The notes beneath the pieces were generated by a model. It did not search any database, was not told the origin of the DNA, and saw only the letters and a list, made by a program, of their open reading frames with translations. From positions 21,839,289 to 21,903,288 of the forward strand of contig NC_045146.1 of NCBI RefSeq assembly GCF_008831285.2: DNA of 64,000 nucleotides. The letters are read 5' to 3'. This stretch comes from Nymphaea colorata (Eukaryota > Streptophyta > Magnoliopsida > Nymphaeales > Nymphaeaceae). Of the stretch, positions 26,205 to 39,021 are shown piece after piece (position 1 is the first letter of the stretch; the number at the start of each line of letters is the position of its first letter). Position numbers and translations under genes: made by a program.

Positions 26205-26618
26205 ACACCAAAGCCTGGCAACAACCTCAACTCGAGTATGAGCTGCCATGCACTTTGGCTGCTCTTAAACTTGATGTAAATCAAACTAAATTAACTTTGT
26301 AAATGCAATGAACAACATATATTTGTTTTAAAATAATTTAATATCGTGCGTCATCTTAATTGTCAAACGCATAAAAATATGCAGCCTGGGTTTACCAAAA
26401 AAAAATCTGATGAGCTCCCTCAAACGTATGCATACGGACGTGCATTAGCATCGTATTTGAAAGTTCAACACGGTAAAATAATTCCTATCATTTTCATCTC
26501 CTTTCGGTCACACCTGGTCAATACAATACACAACTGGTCAATAAAAAAAAGCGTTAAGCGAATTTTTTTTAGTTCTTGTTACGTGTTCGACTCGAGTACG
26601 TCCTATTCATTTCTAAAA

Positions 26619-26754
26619 AGGTCCATAGCATAACATAATTTGAGAATTCTGATTGCTAATTCAATTTCAATTTATTGAATCCATTTGTTAAAAGTCCATA
26701 CAATAACAGAATTATGAAATTTGATTGCGAATTCAATTTCGATTTATTGAAATC
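26619..26754. repeat. Two-copy direct repeat, about 65 bp
   Basis: Copy 1 (about 26619-26681) and copy 2 (about 26690-26754) share gtccata, the block attgctaattcaatttca / attgcgaattcaatttcg, and tttattgaa-tcc, with scattered substitutions. Confidence 0.75.
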
Positions 26755-27117
26755 CGACTAAATCCCGAAGTCGAATAGAAATAAAATATTGCCGGACCCA
26801 TTAAGATCGGCACAATGGAACGCACTCAGCCAAGGTGGCGCGGACCTGAGCTCGTGGCCCGCTTCAACCGAGGAGGGGATACATCCGTCAATAACTCCAA
26901 AGTCTCCTACCATTTCCGTCCAACAGCAGAAAGCAGAACCGGAGCAGCTGCGGTGTGCTTCGAGGGAGATGCGCGTCATTAACGAGAAAGCCTGGTAGCC
27001 TTTGCGTCCAAGAGTGGAAAAGTGAAAAAGATTAAAAAGGAGTGTAAAGTTACGGCCGTAAAAAAGGAGGCAGCACAGCAGGAGGGTCGGGGGACCGAGC
27101 GACGGCGGTAAATGGAA

Positions 27118-27129
27118 TTCCCGCGAAAC
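27118..27129. promoter_or_regulatory. E2F-like palindrome upstream of the WD40 gene
   Basis: The sequence ttcccgcgaaac matches the E2F consensus core. It sits in a GC-rich stretch (about 26780-27130) that looks like a promoter or CpG-rich region. Function is inferred from motif and position only. Confidence 0.35.
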
Positions 27130-27248
27130 AGAAATAGGGCAAACATTTCTTCGTAGTTTACTTTTTCCTTTTTTTTTTTTTTCTGTTTGTTCGTAATTTT
27201 GGGGTATTGCCGCAGCCCGCAGGCCCGCAGTGTAGTGTCTCTCGAGTG

Positions 27249-27262
27249 ATGGGCCGGCCCAT
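27249..27262. promoter_or_regulatory. Site II-type palindrome (TGGGCC/GGCCCA) upstream of the WD40 gene
   Basis: The 14-bp palindrome atgggccggcccat holds two inverted GGCCCA elements, which plant TCP factors bind in promoters of widely expressed genes. It lies about 430 bp before the WD40 start codon. Confidence 0.45.
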
Positions 27263-27692
27263 GTTCTGAGATCTCGAGGGCTTCTTCTCCTCCTTTTTAA
27301 GAATTTCCTCGCCTTTCCTTTCCTCGGGAAGAATTCTTGGGCAGGGAGGCGGGGAAAAGGTACCGGAAGGGAGAAATTCCGTCCATTTTTTTCTGGAAGT
27401 TGTGACGGTGCTCTTCGGGTGGAGTGGTTGGATTATTGAGGGGTTTGGTTTTGAGTGTAAAGACCCAGAGGTCAGAATTTCCCCTTGTTTGAGAAAACAA
27501 GAGGCCTTTCATTTGTGATTCATTCGTTTCGTTCGGTTGGTTTCGGTTCATTGATTTTCCTATGCTTCGTTTGTTCGCCGGAATTGGGCTTTTTCTTGGA
27601 TTTTTTGGGGTTTCTGTGGTTTCCAGGATGTTAGGGTTAGGGTGGGAGTGGAATGGGGGCTATAGGGATTGATTGAAGGAGATGCGGGGGGA

Positions 27693-27709
27693 ATGAAGGA
27701 GGAGGAGGA

Positions 27710-27740
<31 letters not shown>

Positions 27741-30700
27741 AGGTTTTTCGATTCGAGGGAGGAGATAACGGCGACGTCTGACGCGTTGGACTACGGGGAG
27801 GTTTGTGATCTGGGGAAGCCCGACTTGTTTGCAAACCTTGGACGGTCTGGTTTCGAGGTGTGGCTCGGCAGGCCGGAGAGTGTGCGGGAGCGGCGTGAAC
27901 GGTTTCTGCGAAGGATGGGGCTAGATCGGAGCGAAGAGGGGGAGGCGGAATCCGGCTGTGAGGGCTTGGATTTGGTGCGTGTGAAGAGGGTGGAGGATTG
28001 TGAGGTGGTGGAATTTTGGGATTCGGATTCGGGGAGCGAACTCTCGTCCGGACATACCTCGACGTCGAGTAGGTTGGAGAATAGCTCGTGCTCGTCGATG
28101 GATGGAGTGGGGAATGGAATTGAGTATGGTCGTGGTTTGGATTTAATGCTTAGAATTAGGAATCTTGATGATGGCAGTGAGTTCATGGTTGATGAGAATG
28201 ATGAGGGTGGAGATCTAGGAAGGATTAGGGAATTGCGTTCCGATAGATTAGTCTCAATTGATGAATTTCATATGCATCTTGGACTTTCGCCGATTGTTCA
28301 GCGGCTTATGAGGAGAGACGCCGAAGAAGGAGTCAATGTGGGTGGCGATCTAGAGGATATGGTGATCAGGAGAAAAAGGTGGTTAGGAGGTTTGATGGCG
28401 GCCATCGGTAGTAGACAGAGACGGCACAAATCCTTTCCGGATGATCCACCGAGTATTACTCGGGATGCTCACTGTGGGGATATGGAGATTGCAAGTTTTG
28501 AAAAGGTTAAGGTGCATCGTATTAGGAAGAGGGATAAGGAGTTTTCAGCAGTTTATCGAACACAAGAGATACAGGCTCACACCGGGGCGATTCTCACCAT
28601 GAAATTCAGTATAGATGGCGAGTTTCTTGCGACTGCCGGCGAAGATGGCGTAGTGCGTGTTTGGCAGGTGATTGAGTCGGAAAGATCTAACGAACTTGAT
28701 TTACCTGATTCTGACTCTGCTTGCGTGCACTTCACATCCAATAAATCTGCTGAATTGACCCGGACTGCGGTCAGCAAAGATAAAAGAGGAATATACAGTA
28801 AGAAAAAATCAAGCGCTTGCGTGGTTATCCCTCCCAGGGTTTTCCGGCTATCGGAGAAGCCTATTCATGAATTCCATGGACACAGCAGCGATGTACTGGA
28901 TCTCTCATGGTCTCAATCTAAGGTACTTTGTTCTCTTTGTTGGTGCTTATCTGAGTCCAATATTGCATCTCTTTTCTCTTTTCAAATTGCTTATATTAAT
29001 AAGAGACTGCCGATTTCTCAATGCAGTGCCTACTGTCATCATCCATGGATAAGACTGTTAGGTTGTGGCAGCTTGGATCAGACAAGTGCGTTAATGTGTT
29101 TCCTCACAATAACTATGGTATGTCTGATCTCAAGTACTGTCTAGAAATTCATCGACGTTGTAGATTTCAAGTAATTTATGAAGTATTGTCTCTTCAGATA
29201 ATTTGTAGATTGGAATTTATATGTTACAAATCTTCTTTATGCAGTGACTTGTGTCCAGTTCAACCCCATTGAGGAAAATTACTTCATCAGTGGTTCGCTT
29301 GATGGGAAAGTTCGGATTTGGTCCATTCCCAATTGTCAAGTTGTTGATTGGGCAGATATAAGAGATATAGTCACTGCAGTTTCTTACAGTCCAGATGGAC
29401 AGGTTTACATCTCTGCTTGCTTGCTATTGTAATGCTATAAAAGTTGCATACTTATTTAGTCAGATACATCCATAGCAACCAGTCTAACGTTTTCCATGCC
29501 TTTCTTCTCTATAAACAGAGAGCGCTAGTTGGCTCAATGACGGGAAATTGCCGCTTTTATGATGCATCAGGTACTATCTCGCAATCCAGTTTTCTTTCTT
29601 TAACATGTCTGTACATTCTTCCATCTCGTTCCACAGCTCAGTTTTAAAACGCCTTCAATCATATGGACAGGCCTTCTTTTTTCCCCCTTATGGTTACTCT
29701 CTGCAATTATATGCCATCTTGTTAAGTAGGTCTTTTCCCTTTGTTAATCCTTCTCCCTTCTCACTACATGCTTCCAAATATTAAAAAGCAATTACAGTAC
29801 CAAATGAAACTCTCTTCACAAAACTGTATTTTCGCTGCCTCCTGAGGTCGTATCTACCGTCTCTTTGGTATTCTTCCTGATTTTCATTGGTATCTACAAA
29901 ATTCTGTAATAAAGTCAAAGTCCGCTTCTCAGACCAGAGGTCGTCCTTTCTTTTGTTACTACCACCGTCTTGTCTGTTTGTTTGTCTACTGTCCATGTGT
30001 AACTTGTTTTAACATGTAATGCACATAGTCTTCTACCAGTCTTCTGTAATGCACTCGTACGAAAAGGAAAAAAAAAATGTAGTTTTTTTTTTTGAGATTA
30101 AGGACTAACTACAGGTTAATGTTTAATTAGAGTGGTTTCTCTCTCACAAAAGTTTTGCATCCTATAATCCATGGCATATAAAGCTGTTGTCAAAGTTTTG
30201 CCTTCAGAGCATCCTTACGAGAAGGCAAGAAGGGCATTCTTTTCTAAATTAGCTTTGTGTGGTCGATGTAGGTCATTGTCTGCAGTTGGATACGGAGATA
30301 TGCTTCCAGGGGAAGAAGAAATCTCCGGGCAAAAGAATTACTGGATTCCAGGTAATACATTCGTCCGTTATCATATACCATCCTTCCAATTGCTTTTCAT
30401 AGTCATCGCTGGTTTTTATGTTCTATCTTACCCTCTGCCTTTTCCTATGTCCTGACGATGAATTTTTCCTCCATCTCCCGCTCTGCAGTTTCATCCGAAC
30501 AACGCTCAGAGGGTTATGGTAACTTCTGCAGATTGTCGAGTTCGAATAATTGATCAACTCAACATTGTCTCCAAATACAAAGGTAAATAATCTCTTTATT
30601 TGGCAATGCATTTTTCATTGTTTCATGCATTTCATATTTTCATATTTCTTCAAAGTCCTTTGTATTGAACTCTATTGTGTTTTCAGGATTCAGGAATCCG

Positions 30701-31288
30701 GCAAGCCAGATATCAGCATCATTTAATTCGAATGGAAGGCACATTATATCCGCAAGTGAGGATTCTCACGTCTACATGTGGACATACGAGTCATCGGAAT
30801 CCCCTGTCTCCAAGCCAACAAAAAGCGTTCGTTCTTGTGAGCGCTTTTATTCAAGAAATGTCTCTGTTGCAATGCCCTGGTGCAGCCCAAAGACCAAAAT
30901 TCCCGTTTCTATTTCATCTGGTCCTTTCGAGGCTCGGTATAGAAGTTCAAGTGACTCGCTTGACAGCTCAGAAAATGGTTGCCGCAGCTACTGGGATTCT
31001 TGTGACAGCAGTCCGTCGACGACCTCATCATCTCCTAACAGGTTGTCAGTGGCTCATGGATTCTTCAGTGACGGTCTTGTTAAGGGGTCTGTAGCTACAT
31101 GGCCTGAGGAAAAGCTGCTCTCGTCCTCGTTAGGAACAAAATTATGTAGATCTCAGTGCAAGTTCCTCAAGATTGCTTCCGGTGACAATGCTGTGGTGCC
31201 GTATGCGTGGGGTTCGGTTATTGTTTCTGCGAGCTGGGATGGACGTATTAGTTCATTCCAAAACTTTGGTCTACCAACACAGCGCTGA
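27693..31288 (+). CDS. WD40-repeat protein, plant WDR44-like family, seven exons
   Basis: Exons: 27693-28922, 29027-29117, 29245-29402, 29519-29570, 30272-30351, 30489-30582, 30687-31288. All introns are GT..AG and the frame is continuous, giving about 768 aa. The N-terminus has a Glu-rich run (residues about 3-16) followed by RFFDSREE and a conserved [15 protein letters not shown] segment, as in the plant transducin/WD40 family related to animal WDR44. WD repeats start near residue 292 ([18 protein letters not shown]) and include [44 protein letters not shown], a RVRIID repeat and [12 protein letters not shown], followed by a Ser-rich tail. The protein is probably a scaffold; mammalian WDR44 binds Rab11, but the plant role is not established. 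The start is the first ATG in the frame. Intron 4 is the longest (701 bp). Confidence 0.95.
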
Positions 31289-34200
31289 ATCGAAGCCTTG
31301 GAGATGATTTTGTGCCTTAGTGTAAAGGCGTTGGGCCAGTAACTTTTATCTGCCAACTTAAGGTTCCATATGTGTCACCGCCATGGTGAAGAAGGTGAAC
31401 GGGTAGACTGCTAAAGCAACAGGAGCTCTGTGGTGAGGACTGGAGCATGTGATAATCTGTTGTGCCTGGCCATGCCAAGCAGCAGGAGATAAGGCTTTTC
31501 ATCACTTTCTTTGAAGAATGAGTGCGAACTGGAGAGCTGTTCCCTCATCAGCCCCAAGCAGGAGGCAGGCATCCTGAGGTGCCGGAAGCGCCATTGAAGG
31601 GTTACCTGGTTGGGGTCACCCCCTTGATTAGGAAAGGTTCCCCTGTATTTATACAATTCTTTTATTTAACATAGAGAGAAAAAGGAAAGTAATTAGCGAG
31701 TGTGGAAGAGGTGTGTATACGTTGTAAATCAGCCTTTTTTGCTGGTCAGTGTTGTGGGGAACGTAAATATTGGTAAGGAGGAGATATGTGGATAAGAGTT
31801 TTTGTTTTTCCCTTAAGTATTGGTTATTTTCGTTCTCACGGTGATAGATTCTGTTACCCACGTGGTTGGATGTAGCGGCCCAAATCGTCCAGAGTTCCCA
31901 GTGGAATACTTATTTTTGGTCTTACCTGCAATTTGCTGCATTTTCCTTCCCCCTCGCCGCCTTTTATGTATACATAGTCTGAATAACTAATCCACGTCTG
32001 CCCCCTTGAGTGTCGTTCTGATTGAACACATCCCACCAATTGTGTGGTGGGAGCAACTCATTTTAGAAACAGCGGCACGGTTTTAGGTGCTGAGCTCATC
32101 AGGATCCATGAACTTCCAGAGTATTGTTAGCTCATCCACCCTCAGTTTTGATGGAGTTTGTTGAGCTGTCCTGGTTTTGTATGGGGATGGTGATACTGAA
32201 CCGTGGCACCCACCAGTTTACTGCTGATAGATTTATAAGCGGTGACGAAATGCTGAAAGCGGAATGCTTACAGAAAGCACTGGCCCACGCTTATCAGAAG
32301 AATGCGTCCTGATGGGTGCTGTCCGCCATTAAATTTAGTGCAGGGGGGCTTGTTATGTTTCTTTTTCTTTTCCTTCCGCCTCCTGCCTCTGTGAAAGTTA
32401 TTTCAAGTTTGCTGATGACAGTTAAATGGCATTCCGGGAATGTGCCCATCACAGTCTACGGCGTTTCGAAGTTCCCTTGCGAAGAGGAGTCAGTTCATAT
32501 CACACTGACGCTAAGAAAAAAGAGGAAACAGGACACATTATTCTGCAATCTTCCCTCAAAGTATAGAATACCAGAAGGCATAATTTTTAATAAATTCGAT
32601 TGGTGTGCGATGTAGTCAAAACCGTAGCTACATGCCGACCTTGACCATATCCTTTTTTAAGTTGGTGCATCCAATACCGTGTCTAATTTACTGGTGCCTT
32701 TCACATACAGTGGAACAGCACCAGATCCATGCAGCTAAAAGCTCTGTAGAATCAGAATAAGAAGAGCCGTCGTTCTCGTGCGGCTCTGTCAAGTTTACCG
32801 TCAATCAAATCCAGTTTCGCTGATGGAATGGGGAGTGTCTATGAGGAGAAAACAGGCGCGCAGAGGCACGTGCATCTAATGATGGACGGCTGACCTTTTC
32901 TGTGCTGCTTTGTCGCAGACGTAAAGAAAAAATCATTTCATATTATGGCAGAGACGACCTTGCTCTTCACCAAGCTTTGACATCACAAGTGATGCTAGAA
33001 AATAGACAGATTAATAGTATGGCCAGTAGAAAGTCTGGCCGCAGACTTTTTCCAGGCATATTCCCCTCTATTTCCTGCGCCCGTCCTTGTCTAATGCCCC
33101 TCCATTGAGAGCGGCTACCTGCACAGATGGTTTGTTTGTCTAACTCAAGCTTTGTTGTTTGTTTATTTAATCGTTTATTTTGCTTTCAGATATAAAACAA
33201 AGAATGGTGAGAGATGCAGCCAGCCTAGGTCACGTTCGAAATTTTGAACTGTCTCTTTCCCGTATTGTTTACTGAGTATTGGTGAGTTTATTTTCATTCC
33301 TAGACACAGTCCTTGGGTTCTTTTCCCTCTGTAGCTTCTAGAGACAGTAACATGGTAAGTTTGTCCTTGATTCATTTACATTCTTCTCCTCCCAAAGTAA
33401 AACTTTTCTGGGTATATGTCTAGTTTCTTAATCTTTGTAAGAAACCTAATAATTTGAACCAAAAACTGAGGGAGGGTGGGGGAAGTCAAATGCATGACAG
33501 TAAAACATTATTATATGATTGTCGGCAGTGCTGATACCAACACAGGTTGGCGTGGGAAGGAAAAAGAGTTGATTAAATTTCACTGTGTAATCGTAGGTCG
33601 TTGATTTACTCCCTCCAAATGGCTCTCTGATTAGACAAGCTTGCCTCCAAATCCAACCATCTTTGTAACGCCAGCACGAGAGCCTTGAGAGGGCCCAGTT
33701 CTCTAAGCAGGGGGTCAAAGTTAATTGAGGTGTATTTGATTGTGGCCTTTAAACCAAATTGAAAGATGAGTAAAGGAGGATGCAGCAGACCCTTAAATCT
33801 GTTCATCAAATATTTTCAAGTGCAGAATATTGTGCCAATGTCCACTATATACAACATGGTGATTTGGTTACAACTCCAACAATAACTGTCTCTCTCTCTA
33901 TCTCTCTGCCGCCACCAGTTTCCTGCTGCTGATTAGCCGCTCTCTTTTTCGGCAGCATTTTTTGTTGCATCTTGCGCTACCGTATTTTTTTTTCGTTTTT
34001 CCTTGTTCACATTTTTTTAGCTTGCTCATTTTTTACATTTTTAGTAGCCTTTGTCATCCAAATCTTATCTTATTTTCATTTTGTGGGCTCTTTCTCTCTC
34101 ATGACCTGTACATGTGTTCTTATCTGTGTATGCATGCCATGTGCGCAGGTACATGGATATGTACAAAAGATGTGCGTGTGTGTGTGTGTGTGCATGGGCG

Positions 34201-34678
34201 CGCGTGTGTAACTGAGAAAAACAGATATCTTAATTGATGAGCAGGGGAAAAGAAAGCCAAAACTGAAATGCTGTAAGGACTTGACAACTGGGAGGGATCA
34301 CTTGCAAATACTCGTATACTTGGAGCAACCCACTATACACTCCGTTTAAAGTCATGGAGAAATTACTTTATGGTCCATCGTTGTAAGAGTGGTAAACCTC
34401 AAAAATTTATGTCCGGATAGATTTGGCAACGATCAATATAAACAGATTCCATTTTCTCATAAAAACTAAAGTGATCCCTAAAACAAAATACTTTTTCTAC
34501 TTCCCAACAACCACATCACACACCCACTCTGATTTGGATCGGATATTCTAACAGTTCCAAAAAAATCAGAAATGGAAAAACATTTAATATCTAATTAAAA
34601 GATGGATGTATCTCATTTATATATGTGGAGTTTGTATAGTACTACTTAATTTCTGCAGTTACTTTTTCTTAGGCTATC
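31289..34678. other. WD40 3' UTR and intergenic DNA; no further gene recognised
   Basis: The first 500-600 bp probably contain the WD40 3' UTR. Open frames at 32124-32312 and 32316-32615 have no recognisable domain. A GT run lies at about 34174-34191. Confidence 0.5.
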
Positions 34679-34852
34679 AAAGGGTGTTTGACAATGAGAA
34701 TAGTAAATGTCACTATTTCATGAATCTGCTCTAAAGATTAGGTTAGGTATAATGTATAGAGAGAGATTTACGAAAGAATCTACAATAATCTTTTGGGCAG
34801 ATTCATGAAACAGTAACAAATCGTTACTTCACGCTGTCAAACGCTCCCTTTA
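34679..34852. mobile_element. Foldback MITE-like element, copy C (best preserved)
   Basis: Ends aaagggtgtttgacaatg and ctgtcaaacgctcccttt form inverted repeats of about 15 bp. Inside, cactatttcatgaatctgct and gggcagattcatgaaacagt are mutually inverted, so nearly the whole element can fold back. No coding capacity. Confidence 0.7.
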
Positions 34853-35392
34853 AGAAACACAATTAGACATGCCAAGAGGAAAGGAAGTTGGCTTGCAGAA
34901 CTTGCCAAGCATCATCTGCAAGTGGGCCTTAGGTGTGTGCCAACTTGCTGCATTATGAACCTCATATTACCACCATTTAGGGGGAAAAAACTCCTATTGC
35001 AAACGTTTCGAAGATGGAATTGCACATGGCTTGATGCAACATTTTTTGGTGCTCTCCTTTAATCAATAAGTGAGGTGTTAGCCATTTTCCAGGTTGTGTA
35101 ATGCATTATAAGCAAGTTTAAGCCGAACGAGTATCGATTCAAGAGGGCTCACCAAGATTTTCTTTTTCATGGTACGTTTGATGTCAAGAATGTGCTTATC
35201 CTTTTGATTCCAAAAAAGCGTATGTCCTCTTAGGCAGAATTCATTTAGCCTGTGATAATGTCGGGAAAATGCCAAAAATTATGCACTCTCGGTTGGTTCA
35301 ACAATTGGGCTTCCTTCAATGTATATGAAACTCATGGCTCTTGGAGTGCTGAGATTTTGAACCACACAGCCCACCAGCCAAAATCATATGTA

Positions 35393-35432
<40 letters not shown>

Positions 35433-35606
35433 CTTTTTTCCGAGCATGTCGTCATGTGTTTGCCCTTGAGGAATGTCCCTTGATTTCCTGAAACAATCTT
35501 TTTATGGAGTGTAATAATCCTCTTGACCACGATTGAAACGATAACTCAATTTGTTCACAACATTGTGATGGCTAATTGGCCAAGTTGATTCAGTATCATA
35601 TGACAT

Positions 35607-35780
35607 TTTTGAGACCGTTTGACAACAATAATAGTTTGTTACTGTTTCATGAACCTGCTTTAAAGTTTAGAGTAGATTTATAAAACACGATAACATAATA
35701 TTCTACGAATCCATCCTAATCTCTAAGGCATATTCATGAAATAGTACCAAACTGTATCCATTGCCAAACATCCCCTTTGG
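35607..35780. mobile_element. Foldback MITE-like element, copy D
   Basis: Left end accgtttgacaacaataat, right end attgccaaacatcccctttg. The interior shares gttactgtttcatgaacctg and catattcatgaaatagta with copy C, 755 bp upstream. Confidence 0.65.
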
Positions 35781-38700
35781 GATCAGTTAATACTAGAAGA
35801 TTCAACTCTCAATCTGCCCAATTGATGACAGAAGTAACTTTAATAACTTTGGAGATCCCACTTTCTATGCCTCAGCAGTTCTAAGAAGAACAGCTTGCAG
35901 GAAAACCATCAGGCTGAGCTGCAACATTATTTCTATTCATCATAATCGTTAAGTTCTTAGAAGCCATTGGCTGAGAATTCGCTTGTTTGTCCATAGTCAT
36001 GACCAATCACCTTGGCTTTACATATCATGTTGATCTGTATCTTCTCTGATAAGAGAAGAAGCCATTGGCTTGAGAAGCAAGCATTATTGTATTGGTTTAT
36101 ATATATGTATATACCGGTATCTTCCAGACAGTTTTTTACCAGACAAAAGTGGAACCGTTTGGACGGTTAGATTTAGGTTGAACGGATGGCTCCGATTGAT
36201 AGTGTTGTCCCGCTACTTTTTGTATCCCCTTTTCCCCCTTGCGTTAGAGACCAAAAAAAAAAAAAGGTTGCTCAAAAAAGAACACCGACTGTTCGCTGGT
36301 AATAGTAGTTGATCAAATCACCAACTTCTACTGCCCAATGGACGTTTTTGACTGCATTCTGTGCAGATTTTTCAATGGAAAATCAAAGATCTAATCACAT
36401 TAAGTCAGATTCAAAAGAAAAGCCTATAAGTCAGATCAAAAGACTAAAGGTTTCAGAGGTTTAGGTCGATTTTTCCGACCAAAAATCGTTGGTCTCTACC
36501 GGTTTTCGGTTCGATTGAGTGCCTAGAAAATCTTCTAAACTAGTGAAAAAGCACATACCAGCCTCAAGGGTCGAACAAAATCACTCGGTTTTATAATTAT
36601 AGTAGAAACGGCAAAAACAGGAAAAGCGACTATTGATCCATCAAATCCACATCTAGATGTGAATTTTCTCTTGTAAAACACTAGCTTCCCATTTTAGTTG
36701 CGTTTAGCAATTAAATCACTCAAAGAGTTGGTGATTTTAAGATTAAAATATCTGACTTTTAGGATGAAAAATGGCTTTCTCCATCTGAACTAATGGAGAA
36801 GGAGAAAAAAAGAGATCAAGATCGACCCTTGTCTCAACAGAGAATGCACGGTTCGACCCTTTGCCCGCTTTTTTTGCCCTTTTCCAAAACAAAGTTAAAA
36901 CGGGTATATCCTTAAGGTTGTGTTTGTTTCATTGCGGACCTGCGATTCATGGTGATCTGAATATTTATGAATCTAAGATCAAGCAATCCTCCATCCAACC
37001 TTAAATTCATGACCATGCTATCGAGATCATCCTCAGGTTTCAAAAAATACACCTTTTTTATGCAACCTCAATCATAAATCAGAGGACACAACTTAATTGA
37101 TAATGCTATTGCTTCTATTATAAAATAGAAAGCTCTGTAAATCATATTTTGACAGCTTCAATTTGTTCTTGAATGGTTTCGCAAAATGGTAAGTGGAATG
37201 AATATGGATTTGCATAATGGTAAATGGACCAACGGTAACTAATTATGACCACAAAAATCATGCATCAAGCTGTTTCACTATCATTAGCCAAGGTCGATAT
37301 ATGCACATGCAATTTCAATGCAAATTTGCCCGCATAGAGACCTTCCTAATTAATTTGTTGCCAAAGACTAAAGAATAACATACAACGATAAAACCAGCTA
37401 TAGATACTCCTTCTCAGTGGATCTAATTACTAAAGAAATCAAATATATAATTTAAACGTCATCATATAATTATCCACAGTTTGAGTTAACCACATGTTTA
37501 ACCACATCATATAATTATCCAACGTAACGTCCCTTCTAGCTAGAAAGACTTTTTGTTGAACACTATTTATCTGGACTGCAAACAATGGATGCACGACATT
37601 CTAGTTAGTTAATGGGTGTACTACATCTCACTTAGGTCCCAAAGTAGCACTGATCCTGACGACAAAGGGAAAGGGGAAGGGCCCTTGGCCTCTTTGGGGT
37701 ATCTCCATCTTTCAGCTACAAAGGCATTTCATGAACTTATTGGTTAATTTTCAGAACCTTTTACAGTTAACTTTCAGCCTAGTACATCAATTTTGCAAAT
37801 CTAAAAAAACCTTTCCATAAGCTTACTAATTGTACATTTGTTAGTATAAAATGCTGAGGAATGTTATTAATTATCGGCAAGTATTGGCTGATACTGATCA
37901 TTTATCAGCCCTTGAAGACCCGATAAACTCCATACCAACTCATGTCGAGTGTTGTAGCCCAATTTTAAAACTTTGATGAATTTATTTTTTTTTTAAAAAA
38001 AAAGCAAAGGAAATTACAAGAGCCTACTCGAGCGTATTGAGTCAAGCTCGTTTAACTCAAACTCAACTCATTTACAGACTCAATTTTAATTTAAGCTCGA
38101 ACTCGACTCGACGACAAAAGAGTCAAGTTCGAATGGAGCTTACCCCGAGCTCTACTCACTGAACAACCCTTACTTTAGACTAAAGGTGATTTTTTTTAAG
38201 CTTTTTTAATTTTACTTTATCCTAGTAAAAGAAGAATTTTCTCTTTCATTTCTTCATCACATTTTTAGATAACGTGAAAAAACTCAGTCAAAGCACTTAA
38301 TGTCATTTCCAGCATTGTACTTTGCTTTTGTTTGGACCTCAGAACAAAATCGAAAGTAGTGACTGAGGAAAACTTGATGAACAAGCAGAAGCAGAGAGGA
38401 AAGGAAAGAGGCTGAATGAATGAAGACAGACTTCGCACTTAACTGGGAAGCTGCTGTTTCATAGGTGAGTCATAAATATGTTCCTATTTTTTACAATTGG
38501 GAAGTTGCAGTTTCCTAGTTCTGCAAATTTTTATTATATGGTTGAGCGCACTATAGGTGGTGGACTATGAATTTGTAGGCACAGAAATAACAACCCAAAT
38601 GGGTTAGATACATCTGTATCGATCTTTTGCTTGTCGGTCTATACATATGATATTGGATCCTTGCTGGGTTGATCATCATTTATGTGGATCCAATTATTAA

Positions 38701-39021
38701 TTGAACTCAAACTTGGTATGCAGTTTCATAGTTGAATATGAATATGATACTCAGTTGGGGACCTGACCCGATTAGAGATATAATTGGGGTGTTAAGTTAG
38801 TGAGGTGTTCAAAGGAATAAGATTCAAGCAAGTTTGAATCCCAATACATAAAATCCGATTGGTTGAATTCAATCTAAACTGGATTCCCAGTCTAATCCGA
38901 GCCATTTCCAATCCCCAACCACGGCGATGGGAAAAAGGATAAAACTGTAAGTGCACAAGTAGGACTCCGCTCCGTCTCTTTCCCGCAGCAAACCAGTCCT
39001 TCCACAGAGGAGGGAGAGAGA
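35781..39021. other. Intergenic and MYB upstream region; nothing recognised
   Basis: About 36940-37060 starts with ggttgtgtttgtttcattgcg, which resembles a Tourist-type end, but no matching right end was found. About 38030-38160 has repeated ctcgac/ctcaac phrases of an old dispersed repeat. No reading frame with family similarity. Confidence 0.45.
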
